DNA from: an uncultured bacterium
Lineage (GTDB): Bacteria; Chloroflexota; Anaerolineae; J036; Brachytrichaceae
Assembly: GCA_903921365.1 (NCBI GenBank)
Contig: CAIXPS010000334.1
Location: 1 to 40,713 of the forward strand
DNA length: 40,713 nt
Reading direction: 5' to 3'
In this document: one piece after another, positions 1-8,541 of the stretch
How positions within the stretch are numbered: position 1 is the stretch's first letter
Layout: each line of letters opens with the position of its first letter
Position numbers and translations under genes: made by a program
Notes under the pieces: generated by a model
The model's database searches: none
Told to the model about the DNA's origin: nothing
Seen by the model: the letters and a program-made list of their open reading frames with translations, nothing else

Positions 1-1845
1 CAGGATGCGCTGGTCACGCAACGCGGCGGGCGCTATGTGATCCCGGTCAAGTCTGACTTCAAGGGGCGCATCCCAGGGCTGATCCACGATCAAAGCGCCA
101 GCGGGTTGACGCTGTTCATCGAACCGCTCGCCACGCTGGAGTTGAATAACGAGTGGCGCGAACTGCAAATGGCGGAGGAACGCGAGGTTCGCAAAATCCT
201 GTCCACACTCTCCGAACTGGTGCAGGCCGACAGCACATTTATCGTGCGCACCGTGGAAGCGTTGGGAGAATTCGACCTCGCGCTTGCGAAGGCCAAATAC
301 GCCGATGCTATTCGGGCCGTGCTACCCACTGTGATCGACGTTCGCGGTGGAGCGAACGCCGGCCCGTCCAGCGCGATCAGCCTGCAACAGGCGCGCCATC
401 CGTTGTTGAACCCGGCCACGGTCGTGCCAATCGATGTATTGATGGACGAGAGCGCGCGTATTCTGGTCATTACCGGCCCAAATACCGGCGGCAAGACCGT
501 GGCGCTCAAGACAATCGGTCTGCTGGCGGTCATGAGCCAGAGCGGGTTGCACGTCCCCGCCGAAGCGGCTGCCTTTCCAGTGTTTGAAGAAGTGCTGGCC
601 GATATCGGCGATGAGCAATCGATTGAGCAGAGCCTGTCCACTTTCAGCGCGCACTTGACCAACCTGGTGTCATTTCTGGGCAATGTCAATGCGCGCTCGC
701 TGGCGCTGCTCGATGAGCTGGGTGCAGGCACCGATCCATCGGAAGGCGCGGCGCTCGCTCGCGCCATTCTCGAATACCTGCTTGGTTCGAAAGCCTTATG
801 TGTGATCGCGACGCATTACCCGGAACTAAAAGCCTGGGCATACATGACGGATGGCGCAGTCAACGCCAGTGTTGCCTTCGATGTCGAGACGCTGCGACCG
901 CTGTACAAACTGACCATCGGTCTGCCTGGGCGTTCCAATGCGTTTGCCATCGCCCAACGCCTCGGCGTGCCCTTGGAAATTCTCGCGCTCGCGCAGGGCT
1001 ATATTGACTCAAGCGATGCCCACACCGAGGATATGCTGGCCGAGATTGCGAAGATCCAGCGTCAGTTAGAAGCGGCGAGCGAGGCCGCACAGCGCGCCCA
1101 GCACGACGCCGAACACAATGCCGATCGCATCCGCGCCCGGCTCAGCGCGATGGACGACGAACGCAAAGGGATGCTGGCTGACGCGCGCGAAGACGCCCTG
1201 CGTGAAGTGGAAGCGCTGCGCGCCGAGGTGCGGCGCATGCGCGGTCGCATCATTGCATCAGGCGGCTCACTCGATGACGTGAAGACCATCGAGAAGGATA
1301 TCGACACACTGCAGTCGGCGCCTCCATTGCCGGCGCAGCCGGATGTTGAGCGCAACCGTGACCCGCTTCCCGGCCGGCGCGCCATAAAAACCAACGATAC
1401 CGTGCGCATCAAGTCGCTCAATACCGAAGGCATCGTCGGCACGGTCAACGGCGATGAGGCGGACGTCCAGATTGGTCGGATGCGCACACGCGTCAAACTG
1501 AGCGATCTGGAACGCACTCACAAAGCCCGCGCAAGTCAGGAAAATGACAAGAGTGCTGAACCTTATCAGATGGCCGATAAACCCGTCTCACCCGGCATCG
1601 AGTTGGATCTGCGCGGTCTGACTGGCGAAGAAGGCGTGGAGCGTGTTGAGGATCACCTCGACCGCGCCTCGCGCGCCGGGCTGCCATTCGTGCGGGTGAT
1701 CCACGGCAAAGGCACCGGCGCCCTCCGTCGCGCGATCCGTATTGCGATCAAGAGCAACACACTCGTCAAATCATACGAGACCGGCCAGGAAGGCGAAGGG
1801 GGAGACGGCGTCACTGTCGTCAGGCTGGAGGACAAAGGCGCATGA
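1..1845 (+). CDS. mutS2: Endonuclease MutS2, 5' truncated by window edge
   Basis: This is the C-terminal 614 residues of MutS2; the family is usually near 780 residues, so roughly the first 165-180 lie outside the window, and the frame is open from base 1. MutS2 is a MutS-like ATPase that acts on branched DNA and collided ribosomes rather than in mismatch repair. The Walker A motif GPNTGGKT is at 475-498, followed by the signature LLDELGAGTDPSEG (about 705-750). A long charged coiled-coil stretch (about 1030-1250) follows, then a KOW-like segment. A C-terminal Smr domain starts with LDLRGL near 1603 and carries HGKGTGALR near 1705. Its TGA overlaps the ATG of the polyketide synthase gene, so the two are probably co-translated. 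Confidence 0.96.
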   Translation, partial: QDALVTQRGGRYVIPVKSDFKGRIPGLIHDQSASGLTLFIEPLATLELNNEWRELQMAEEREVRKILSTLSELVQADSTFIVRTVEALGEFDLALAKAKYADAIRAVLPTVIDVRGGANAGPSSAISLQQARHPLLNPATVVPIDVLMDESARILVITGPNTGGKTVALKTIGLLAVMSQSGLHVPAEAAAFPVFEEVLADIGDEQSIEQSLSTFSAHLTNLVSFLGNVNARSLALLDELGAGTDPSEGAALARAILEYLLGSKALCVIATHYPELKAWAYMTDGAVNASVAFDVETLRPLYKLTIGLPGRSNAFAIAQRLGVPLEILALAQGYIDSSDAHTEDMLAEIAKIQRQLEAASEAAQRAQHDAEHNADRIRARLSAMDDERKGMLADAREDALREVEALRAEVRRMRGRIIASGGSLDDVKTIEKDIDTLQSAPPLPAQPDVERNRDPLPGRRAIKTNDTVRIKSLNTEGIVGTVNGDEADVQIGRMRTRVKLSDLERTHKARASQENDKSAEPYQMADKPVSPGIELDLRGLTGEEGVERVEDHLDRASRAGLPFVRVIHGKGTGALRRAIRIAIKSNTLVKSYETGQEGEGGDGVTVVRLEDKGA

Positions 1846-2930
1846 GCACTGTGTTGTCTGTGGGTCTGGCGTTGCCTGAGCACAAGGTGACGCAGCAGGA
1901 AATCGCCGAGTTCTCGCGGGCGCATTTCGGCGGACGGCTGGCGCACCATGCCCAGCTCATGAACGTCTTTACAAACGCGCAGATCGACGCTCGTTACTTC
2001 GTTGCGCCGCTGGCATGGTTTGCTGAATCACACCACAGCTTGAAGGAACGCAACGACCTGCACATCCGCAGCGCGCATGCCTTGAGTTGCACAGCGGCAC
2101 AGCAGGCGCTTGATCGCGCCGGCCTTGCGCCAAAGGATGTGGATTACGTTGTCGCGGTGTCTACCACGGGCATGGCGACGCCAAGCCTTGATGCCATGTT
2201 GATCGACGGGCTGGATATGGGGCGACATACGAAGCGAGCGCCCATGTGGGGACTGGGCTGCGCGGGCGGAGTGGCAGGGTTATCGCGCGCCGCCGAGTTT
2301 ACGCTGGCCTACCCCGACAAGGTCGCCTTGCTGGTAGCCGTCGAAACCTGCAGCATCACATTTCAGTTCAACGACTTCAGCAAGAAGAACTTCGTCGCCA
2401 CTTCACTTTTTGCCGACGGCGCAGCGGCGGTCGTCATCGCCGGGGAGGAGCGCATGCGGCGTCTACCCCCCCACCCTGCGCGCGACATGCTGCAATACAT
2501 CGGCTCGTATTCCACACTGTTTCCAGATTCACGCCACGTCATGGGATGGGATGTCATCGATTCAGGACTATCGGTGATCTTCGCCCCCGAGATTCCCGCG
2601 CGCGTGGCCCGCGATATGCGTCCCGAGGTCGATCGTCTGCTCGCACAGCACGATCTGCAGCCAGCAGACGCGCGCCACTACGTGTTGCATCCGGGTGGCG
2701 CGCGCGTGCTGGAAGCGTATCTCGCGGGCATCGGCCTGCAGCACGACGACCTGAAATACGCCTGGCAGGTGCTGCGCGATTACGGCAACATGAGTTCGCC
2801 GACGGTGTTATACGTCCTGGAGCATATGCTCGCGGATCCCGCGCACACGATGAAACCGGGCGAATATGTAATAATGGGCGCGTTAGGGCCGGGCTTCAGC
2901 TCGGAACTGGCGCTCCTGCGCGGGTGCTAG
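1842..2930 (+). CDS. Type III polyketide synthase (chalcone/stilbene synthase family)
   Basis: A 362-residue thiolase-fold condensing enzyme, the normal length for the family. It extends an acyl-CoA starter with malonyl-CoA and cyclises the product to pyrones, resorcinols or phloroglucinols. The catalytic triad is visible: Cys140 in GLGCAGG, His283 in VLHPGG and Asn316 in YGNMSSP. The start ATG overlaps the mutS2 stop (ATGA) and has a GGAGGA ribosome site at 1828-1833. Bacterial relatives of this type (BpsA/alkylresorcinol synthase) often sit beside a DUF1295/isoprenylcysteine-methyltransferase-like gene. No such gene is adjacent here, although one occurs at 38034. The exact product cannot be read from sequence; an alkyl-pyrone or alkyl-resorcinol lipid is the likeliest. 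Confidence 0.92.
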   Translation: MSTVLSVGLALPEHKVTQQEIAEFSRAHFGGRLAHHAQLMNVFTNAQIDARYFVAPLAWFAESHHSLKERNDLHIRSAHALSCTAAQQALDRAGLAPKDVDYVVAVSTTGMATPSLDAMLIDGLDMGRHTKRAPMWGLGCAGGVAGLSRAAEFTLAYPDKVALLVAVETCSITFQFNDFSKKNFVATSLFADGAAAVVIAGEERMRRLPPHPARDMLQYIGSYSTLFPDSRHVMGWDVIDSGLSVIFAPEIPARVARDMRPEVDRLLAQHDLQPADARHYVLHPGGARVLEAYLAGIGLQHDDLKYAWQVLRDYGNMSSPTVLYVLEHMLADPAHTMKPGEYVIMGALGPGFSSELALLRGC

Positions 2931-2973
2931 TTTTACGCTTCGCCCACAGTGCCAATCCATCAGGAGGCTAACA

Positions 2974-3255
2974 TTGGATTGCTTGAATGTGTTGGTTACC
3001 GCGTTGATCGGCATGATCGCTGGATGGCTGGCGGGGTTGCTGGTGCGCGGCAGAGGTTTCGGGACAATCGGCAACATCATCATCGGGCTGATTGGCGGCG
3101 TCGTGGGCGGCGTTATCGTGCGTTTCTTAAACCAGCAGGCTGGCATCGCCTTGAACCTGCCGGCGAACTGGGTCGGCCAGATCATCGTGGCATTAATCGG
3201 AGCAGTCGCCTTGATGCTCGTCCTGCGCCTGCTGTTCGGCAGCGGTCGTCGCTGA
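2974..3255 (+). CDS. GlsB/YeaQ/YmgE family small membrane protein
   Basis: A 93-residue, glycine-rich integral membrane protein with three hydrophobic segments (about residues 5-24, 32-53 and 66-88). It belongs to the transglycosylase-associated / GlsB-YeaQ family, linked to envelope and general stress responses in other bacteria; the biochemical role is unknown. The start is TTG at 2974, supported by a strong AGGAGG at 2962-2967 with 6-base spacing. It follows the polyketide synthase by 43 bases and precedes the transporter gene by 9, so the three may share a transcript. Confidence 0.88.
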   Translation: MDCLNVLVTALIGMIAGWLAGLLVRGRGFGTIGNIIIGLIGGVVGGVIVRFLNQQAGIALNLPANWVGQIIVALIGAVALMLVLRLLFGSGRR

Positions 3256-3264
3256 TAGTATTCT

Positions 3265-4515
3265 ATGACCATAAAAGATAGAGTCATACGCATCCTCATT
3301 CTGCTTGGGGTCGTTGCCATTGCCATTCTCATTATCGAGCGCCTGTGGGCATTTGGCGGAACGATTGCGAATGTGCTTTCCACGCTGGTAGGGGCCTGGT
3401 TTCTTGCCTTTGCCGTGCGCCCATTCATCGATGCGCTAACTCGCTGCATTTTCCCGGGCGTCATTCTGCGCCGCATCGAGAAACGCTTTGGCGCAGAATC
3501 AGCGCGCCGGCTGGCAAAATGGCGTCTGCCATATGGCATCTCGGTGGCTGTCGTTTACATCGCACTCGTTGTGCTTGTCGTAGGCGCTGCCACGATCAGC
3601 GTGGCGGCAATCATCCCGCAGGCAACCGGCCTGATCAACCGCTTGCCCGAGATATCCGCCACACTGCCGAGTTTGCTGGTCGACGCGTGGGCAGCCACGG
3701 CACAACGCTTCGGCTTTGACCCTGCAACGATTACATCGGTGGTCAGCGCGCAAGAGATATCGACGCGCGCCGCGCAACTGGCAGGGACAGCCGCTCAGCA
3801 GGCGCTTCTCATCGTCACCGGCACCGCACAATTGATCGGCCAGTTTTTCCTGATGCTGATCCTCAGCCTGTATCTTGTGACTGAAGGCAAGCTGCTCGAA
3901 CGCCAGTTTTTTGCATTGTTGCCAAAATCGGGACATGACTTCGCTCACGTGCTGATGGACGCGATAAGTCGCGCCTTTGGCGGTTATCTGCGCGGTTACA
4001 TTCTTTCAGCGCTGTTTCGCGCCGGGTTCTCCGTCGCGCTGTTCAGCGTCTTCGGCGTTAACTTTGGTATCGTGCTGGCGCTTGTATACGCGTTGTTCTC
4101 GCTCATCCCGCTGATTGGTTCCCCGGTTGCAATATTAATCGCAGCTATCGTCACGCTGGTCGTGCGTCCCGAAGCCGCATTACCTGTCGTGCTTATACTC
4201 TTTGTCTTCGACCAGGTAGTGGCCTATGCGATTGTCCCGCGCATCATGAGCGATTCGGTCGGCGTGCCTGGGTTAATTGGCTTGCTCTCCATCAGCCTCG
4301 GCGTGCAACTGTTCGGCTTCTGGGGACTGATCCTGGGCGTCCCGGCGATGGGCGTGGTATATACCATCCTGTTCGACTACTATCTGCCGCAACGGCGCAA
4401 GGCAGAAGGGCTGCCTGAGTACGATCCCGAATTTGAGAAGATGCTGGGGATCAAGCGTCGTATCCCTGCCGCCCCGCCTGTTCGGAAGAGCCTGCAGAAA
4501 ACATTGGAAGTGTGA
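3265..4515 (+). CDS. AI-2E family transporter (PerM/TqsA-like)
   Basis: A 416-residue polytopic membrane protein of the AI-2 exporter superfamily (UPF0118). Members export autoinducer-2 or act as Na+/H+ antiporters or general permeases. Hydrophobic segments occur near residues 8-28, 30-50, 89-115, 180-205, 245-275, 278-300, 305-325 and 335-370, with the family's soluble loop (about 120-175) between the third and fourth. No clear ribosome site precedes the ATG. The C-terminal tail ends at a TGA only 7 bases from the inferred left boundary of the IS607 element, so the insertion just missed the coding sequence. The substrate cannot be assigned. Confidence 0.9.
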   Translation: MTIKDRVIRILILLGVVAIAILIIERLWAFGGTIANVLSTLVGAWFLAFAVRPFIDALTRCIFPGVILRRIEKRFGAESARRLAKWRLPYGISVAVVYIALVVLVVGAATISVAAIIPQATGLINRLPEISATLPSLLVDAWAATAQRFGFDPATITSVVSAQEISTRAAQLAGTAAQQALLIVTGTAQLIGQFFLMLILSLYLVTEGKLLERQFFALLPKSGHDFAHVLMDAISRAFGGYLRGYILSALFRAGFSVALFSVFGVNFGIVLALVYALFSLIPLIGSPVAILIAAIVTLVVRPEAALPVVLILFVFDQVVAYAIVPRIMSDSVGVPGLIGLLSISLGVQLFGFWGLILGVPAMGVVYTILFDYYLPQRRKAEGLPEYDPEFEKMLGIKRRIPAAPPVRKSLQKTLEV

Positions 4516-4518
4516 CCG

Positions 4519-5760
4519 TTATCCAAAACTTAGACAAATAGGACCTGCGTCCGATTTGACGTTTAGTTGACGTTTCACCTTGGGCAGTTTCACGACAGAC
4601 TTGCGTCCGTCGCCAGTGCTCCCCAATCCACGCCCGTTTAGACTGTCCGCGTAACTCGCGGCCAAGTGTTTTATATTCAATGCTGCGTTCAAGTCTCGAT
4701 CTATCACGAGACCACATGCATCGCACTTGAACGTTCTTTCCGAAAGACTAAGGCTGTCTTTGATGCAGCCGCAACCTGAACACATCTTCGATGTCGGCGC
4801 GAAACGATCAATCACAACGACCGTCGAGCCATACCAGCCTGCCTTGTACTCGATCTGCCTGCGTATCTCGCCAAAAGACGCATCCGCCAGCGCGCCCGCG
4901 AGGTGGTGGTTCGCCATCATCCCGCGGACGCTCAAGTCCTCAATCCCGATCACGCTTGTTTCTCGCGTGACCTTCGTCGTGAACTTGTTTATCGCGTCCT
5001 TGCGCTTGTTGGCTACTCTTTCGTGCTGCTTTCCAAGTCGCCGCACCGCATCCTTGCGTCTTCCGCTGCCTTTCTTCCTGCGGGAAACCGCTCGTTGCAA
5101 TCGCTTCAGCTTGCGTTGCGCCGCACGCAGGTGCTTCGGGTTCTCGATCACCTCGCCGCTTGACAATACCGCCAGCGTCTTGATGCCAAGATCGATACCG
5201 ACGATTGGCATATCCGGCGTTACGCATTCCGCCACTTCAGCTTCCGTCAAGACCGAAACGTACCAGCGACCGTTCTTTTCGCTAACTGTCGCAGACGAAA
5301 TCTCAGCGTCTGCCGGCAGGTAATCGTCCTCTTTCAACCGCAATTCGCCCAGCCGTGGTAACTGAATGGTCCGATCCGTGATCCTGATCGTGCCTGTCAA
5401 TCGAAAGCTTCCGATTCCAGCCTTGCGGCTCTTGAATTTCGGAAATCCCTTCTTCTTGACGCCCTGCTTGCAACGCCGAAAGAAGTTGTCGAACGCCACA
5501 TCGAGATTACGCAGCGCCTCCTGCGGCGCACACTTGCTTGACTCGTACATCCACGGGAACTCGGTCGCCTTGAGCGCGTTCAGTTTTTTGTGCAGATCAA
5601 TTGCGGTTGGCTTCTTTTCGCCCCGCGCTCGCGCCTGTATGATCTCGCGCAAACCCCAGTTGTACGCAAAACGCGCTGCACCTGCGTGCTGTAGGCACAT
5701 CGTTACCTGCTCATTATTGAGATCAAGCTCAGTTTTGTATGCCCGTCTCATCGGCTTCAT
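4519..5760 (-). CDS. tnpB: TnpB-type RNA-guided nuclease (OrfB), IS607 element
   Basis: A 413-residue TnpB, full length for the family, whose members are RNA-guided DNA nucleases ancestral to Cas12. The RuvC residues are present: Asp190 in GIDLGIK, Glu274 in GIEDLS and Asp354 in DRDLNAALNI. A C-terminal zinc ribbon has Cys327, Cys330, Cys346 and Cys349. The N-terminal region shows the usual HTH-like and wedge segments. The guide RNA of such elements is normally encoded over the 3' end of tnpB and into the flank, so the guide would read into the 3' end of the AI-2E transporter gene. The last sense codon (GGA) and the TAA stop straddle the inferred element boundary, so the stop may come from host DNA. 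The start overlaps tnpA by 32 bases. Confidence 0.94.
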   Translation of the reverse strand: MKPMRRAYKTELDLNNEQVTMCLQHAGAARFAYNWGLREIIQARARGEKKPTAIDLHKKLNALKATEFPWMYESSKCAPQEALRNLDVAFDNFFRRCKQGVKKKGFPKFKSRKAGIGSFRLTGTIRITDRTIQLPRLGELRLKEDDYLPADAEISSATVSEKNGRWYVSVLTEAEVAECVTPDMPIVGIDLGIKTLAVLSSGEVIENPKHLRAAQRKLKRLQRAVSRRKKGSGRRKDAVRRLGKQHERVANKRKDAINKFTTKVTRETSVIGIEDLSVRGMMANHHLAGALADASFGEIRRQIEYKAGWYGSTVVVIDRFAPTSKMCSGCGCIKDSLSLSERTFKCDACGLVIDRDLNAALNIKHLAASYADSLNGRGLGSTGDGRKSVVKLPKVKRQLNVKSDAGPICLSFG

Positions 5761-6389
5761 CCTGAACTGCGCTTTCTACGCACCTCTTAATCCGCTCTGC
5801 CGCTCGTTTGGAGTTTCTGCGCCCATATATCCGCGCTGCCATCGACGTTATGATGGCTACAAAATCGTCCACCAGTTCGTCTTTGGTGTCTGATTCGATC
5901 ATGACCTCTATGGAACGCCCGTCCGTTTCCATGAGTTGCGAAATGTAATTAAAACCAAATCGCGTCAGTCGATCTTTGTGTTCTACGATAATCTTCCCAA
6001 TCGATCTGTCCTTCAACAACTTGCTTAGTTTTGGGCGTTGATCGTTTAGTCCACTAGCGACCTCAACCACTTCCTTTTGTATCTGGTAACCACGCGCAGC
6101 CGCATATTCGCGTAACCGCAAGAGCTGTCTTTCGCAATCATCCTTTTGATCTGAACTTGATACGCGCGCATAAAGCGCTACGCCAAACTTCTGCTCAGAC
6201 GCCTGCTTGATAACCACCGTTCCAGTAGGCAATTGAATCGCTTCAAGCTCCCCGCGCTTCCACATTCGCCATGCGGTTTTGTAGCTGATCGAGTTTTCCT
6301 TCGCGAACTGGCTTAGCTTCATGCTAATATAGTATCACGTATGTCTATGTACGTCTATAGTATATAGAACTAAATGCAACCCCTTCACC
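4523..6389 (-). mobile_element. IS607-family insertion sequence (tnpA serine recombinase + tnpB)
   Basis: The gene pair, its order and overlap define an IS607-type element of about 1.87 kb. These elements have no terminal inverted repeats and recombine at a GG dinucleotide. Read on the minus strand, both edges carry nearly the same sequence: GTCTAAGTGTTTGG on the tnpA side (6401-6388) and GTCTAAGTTTTGG on the tnpB side (4535-4523). I place the boundaries at the GG of each, so the exact edges are inferred to within a few bases. Neighbouring genes are intact, so the element sits between the transporter and the sulfite-oxidase-like gene. Both element genes look full length and may be active. Confidence 0.85.
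5729..6322 (-). CDS. tnpA: IS607 TnpA serine recombinase
   Basis: A 197-residue IS607 transposase. Residues 1-40 form a MerR-like helix-turn-helix (the KLSQFAKENSISYKTAWRM region), followed by a small serine-recombinase domain. The nucleophile is Ser55 in YARVSSSDQ, and the family's arginine-containing segment EHKDRLTRFGF follows at about residue 115. It catalyses excision and insertion through a circular intermediate with little target specificity beyond GG. The AT-rich leader at 6323-6370 holds GTCTAT repeats, which are probable recombinase sites or the element's promoter. Confidence 0.94.
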   Translation of the reverse strand: MKLSQFAKENSISYKTAWRMWKRGELEAIQLPTGTVVIKQASEQKFGVALYARVSSSDQKDDCERQLLRLREYAAARGYQIQKEVVEVASGLNDQRPKLSKLLKDRSIGKIIVEHKDRLTRFGFNYISQLMETDGRSIEVMIESDTKDELVDDFVAIITSMAARIYGRRNSKRAAERIKRCVESAVQDEADETGIQN

Positions 6390-6465
6390 AAACACTTAGA
6401 CGCGCTTAATAGTTGCATAACAGGTCTGTGGTTAAAATACTCCATCGAATGATGAGGTGGATCAT

Positions 6466-7110
6466 ATGAATCTGTTTGGACGCAAAGACCAGGAAAACGA
6501 TCTCAAGAAAATGGGGCGGCTCCCGCCGGGGCAATCACTGACGAACAAGTTCCCGGTGTTGCACTATGGAACCGTTCCCAACTACGACCTGACCAAGTGG
6601 GATTTCCGCATCAGCGGTGAAGTTGAAGAACCCAAGCGTTTCACGTGGGAGGAGTTCAGCAAGCTCCCCACCCGCAAGGTGACAATGGACATCCATTGCG
6701 TCACGCGCTGGAGCAAATTCGACACCGTGTGGGAAGGCGTATGGCTGCCCGACTTGATCGAAAAAGGCATCATCAAGCTCAAGCCCACGGCCAAATATGT
6801 CATCGAGCACTGTGAGCATGGCTTCACCACCAATCTCGACATAGAGCACTTCATGAAACCCACCACACTGCTCGCCACGAAGTACAACGACCAGCCTATC
6901 GAAGCAGACCATGGTTTCCCTCTCCGGGTCATCGTCGGCGCATATAAAGAGAGCGCCCAGGACCCCGACACGCGTTACTTCTGGAAAGGCGGCAAGTGGC
7001 TGCGCTCACTCGAGTTCACCTCCGTGGACCGGCCGGGGTTCTGGGAGCAGGCTGGATATCACAACATCGCGCGCGTCTGGCCGGAGGAACGGTTTGAGGG
7101 ACAGTGGTGA
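6466..7110 (+). CDS. Sulfite-oxidase-like molybdopterin-dependent oxidoreductase
   Basis: A 214-residue protein of the sulfite oxidase/YedY molybdopterin-binding fold, with the compact size typical of stand-alone bacterial catalytic subunits. The conserved molybdenum-ligand cysteine is Cys78 in DIHCVTRWSK. The HCEHGFTTN, DHGFPLRVIVG and KWLRSLEF segments are also family hallmarks. No signal peptide or twin-arginine motif is seen, so it is probably cytoplasmic or depends on a partner for location. ATG 6466 is chosen over GTG 6457 because GAGGTGG at 6454-6460 makes a good ribosome site. The substrate is unknown; no heme or membrane partner is next to it. Confidence 0.9.
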   Translation: MNLFGRKDQENDLKKMGRLPPGQSLTNKFPVLHYGTVPNYDLTKWDFRISGEVEEPKRFTWEEFSKLPTRKVTMDIHCVTRWSKFDTVWEGVWLPDLIEKGIIKLKPTAKYVIEHCEHGFTTNLDIEHFMKPTTLLATKYNDQPIEADHGFPLRVIVGAYKESAQDPDTRYFWKGGKWLRSLEFTSVDRPGFWEQAGYHNIARVWPEERFEGQW

Positions 7111-7194
7111 CGGTTTACACGTATTTCTTTTGAGACTGTTAAGAGTGTTTGGTTAATACACCGCATTCACCCAATACACTCTAAATCCTGGGGT

Positions 7195-7375
7195 GAGTTC
7201 CCGTGCGATACAATGCAGTCAATCTCGATTCTGTAAGTCCGGGATGGACTGCCCGTAAGCGGTTGAGCACATTGTGCAATGCCGCCGAGCCACTCCGTTG
7301 AAACAAACGGTGGTTATCGGTCTCCGGCAAGAACGAGCTTGTTTTTTCCTCTCCTGGGTGGTTCAAGATTGTCGC
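7195..7375. other. Gene-free stretch with possible structured RNA
   Basis: Bases 7111-7550 lie between convergent genes and contain no convincing ORF. On the plus strand the central part folds into nested hairpins: GTCC/GGAC near 7236, GCAC-ATT-GTGC near 7267-7277 and CCGTT-GAAACA-AACGG near 7296-7311. The last sits in a longer GCCG...CGGC stem, and CAAG-AACGAG-CTTG followed by six T lies near 7328-7347. A possible closing helix pairs TGCGA-CAAT (about 7203-7214) with ATTG-TCGCA (about 7369-7377). Size and fold would suit a small RNA such as 6S RNA, but I do not recognise conserved signature bases. Confidence 0.25.
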
Positions 7376-7550
7376 AAATGATGCCTGCTACGATCAAATA
7401 ATGTGATGCCCGACCAGTGCTGCCCGCATCTCCCGATTCATCAAAAACTGCGTAGGCGCTGAAACGATTGCTCATGCCGTCCTTACTTGCCCAATAGGGT
7501 GAGCGTGAAACGACAGCCTGGATATGATGTTCACTCTGCCTAACGCTCGC

Positions 7551-8537
7551 CTACAGCATCACTGTGCGCGCCTCGCGGACGGACGTCACAATTGCCTCTG
7601 CCACGCGCACATCACCGGCGCTTGCGGCGGGGCTGTTGCGCACCTGGCCTTCTCCTTCAATCGCAGAGACAAACGCTTGCGCCTGCAGGTTAAACGCGTT
7701 CGCAGTCCCGGTGAAGTTGTACTCTTCAACATTTCCGCCAAGATAGACCGCGACTGTCCCGGCGCCGACTTCATCCGGGTGGACTTCCACTGCGCCCTTT
7801 GTGCCGATGAACGTGGCGCCCCAGGCAGGCAATCCGCCTGGCGCAACAAACCCGGCCGTCATGCTGCAGAGCGCGTCGTTGCCAAACTTCATGTTTGCAA
7901 CGACATTTTCCTGGTCGATTAGTTCAGGCGCAGTGTTAAGAACGCGGTTGGCGAACGCAGACACCATCAACGGTTCGCCGGCGATCCATCGCACCGGGTT
8001 GATAAAGCAGTAGGTCATGTGCGTCAACGGCATGCCGCCGCTGATTTGCTGGTTGTAATACCACGTGCGCGGGTCGCCGGCCCAGAGTGCGATGGAACGG
8101 ATCGTCACCAGACGACCCAGTTCTCCGCTCTCGAACAACTGCTTCGTGTATTCCCACGCCGGGCTGTAACGCGCCTCATAGCCCGCCTCAACCACGCGCC
8201 CGTTCTGTGCGGCCAGTGCTGCGATCTGTTCGGCCACGCTGCTTGTGGTTGCCAGCGTCCCGCCGATCAGGACATGCAATGATTGCGCTAATCCCCACAG
8301 CGCGATGGAGTCCTGTGCCTCGTGCGGGACTTCGATCAGCAGCGCATCCGGCCGGGTTTCAACCAAACACCTATAGTCGTCGAAACAGGCGCCGCACCCA
8401 AACTCAGCGCCCATCGTCTGTGCCGTGGACAGGCGTCGCGCAGCAACACCACATAGTTGCATCTTACCGGTGGACAGTAAAGCGCGCGCGCGAACGCGCG
8501 CCATCCCGCCTGCCCCGACAATTGCCAGTCTCAACAT
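7551..8537 (-). CDS. Gfo/Idh/MocA family oxidoreductase
   Basis: A 328-residue NAD(P)-dependent dehydrogenase. The N-terminal Rossmann fold starts with AIVGAGGMARVRARALL (about residues 5-21) and is followed by the alpha/beta C-terminal domain typical of sugar and inositol dehydrogenases. The usual EKP motif, whose lysine takes part in catalysis and cofactor binding, is replaced by GGT in HVLIGGTLATTS at about residue 90. The canonical reaction is therefore doubtful. The gene begins 4 bases after the peroxiredoxin stop on the same strand, which suggests coupling. The substrate is unknown. Confidence 0.85.
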   Translation of the reverse strand: MLRLAIVGAGGMARVRARALLSTGKMQLCGVAARRLSTAQTMGAEFGCGACFDDYRCLVETRPDALLIEVPHEAQDSIALWGLAQSLHVLIGGTLATTSSVAEQIAALAAQNGRVVEAGYEARYSPAWEYTKQLFESGELGRLVTIRSIALWAGDPRTWYYNQQISGGMPLTHMTYCFINPVRWIAGEPLMVSAFANRVLNTAPELIDQENVVANMKFGNDALCSMTAGFVAPGGLPAWGATFIGTKGAVEVHPDEVGAGTVAVYLGGNVEEYNFTGTANAFNLQAQAFVSAIEGEGQVRNSPAASAGDVRVAEAIVTSVREARTVML

Positions 8538-8541
8538 AAAA

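Noticed and set aside
4727-5893. Plus-strand frames inside the IS607 element
   Set aside because: They are shadows of tnpB and tnpA, which have complete catalytic motifs.
6403-6440. Promoter of the sulfite-oxidase-like gene (TTGCAT ... TAAAAT)
   Set aside because: The spacer is only 14 bases and the region borders the insertion edge, so the evidence is too weak.
7181-7366. Short minus-strand frame in the gene-free gap
   Set aside because: No ribosome site or family, and its sequence is better explained by nested hairpins.
7360-7420. tRNA-like GGTTCAAG near 7360
   Set aside because: No acceptor stem or anticodon arm can be drawn around it.
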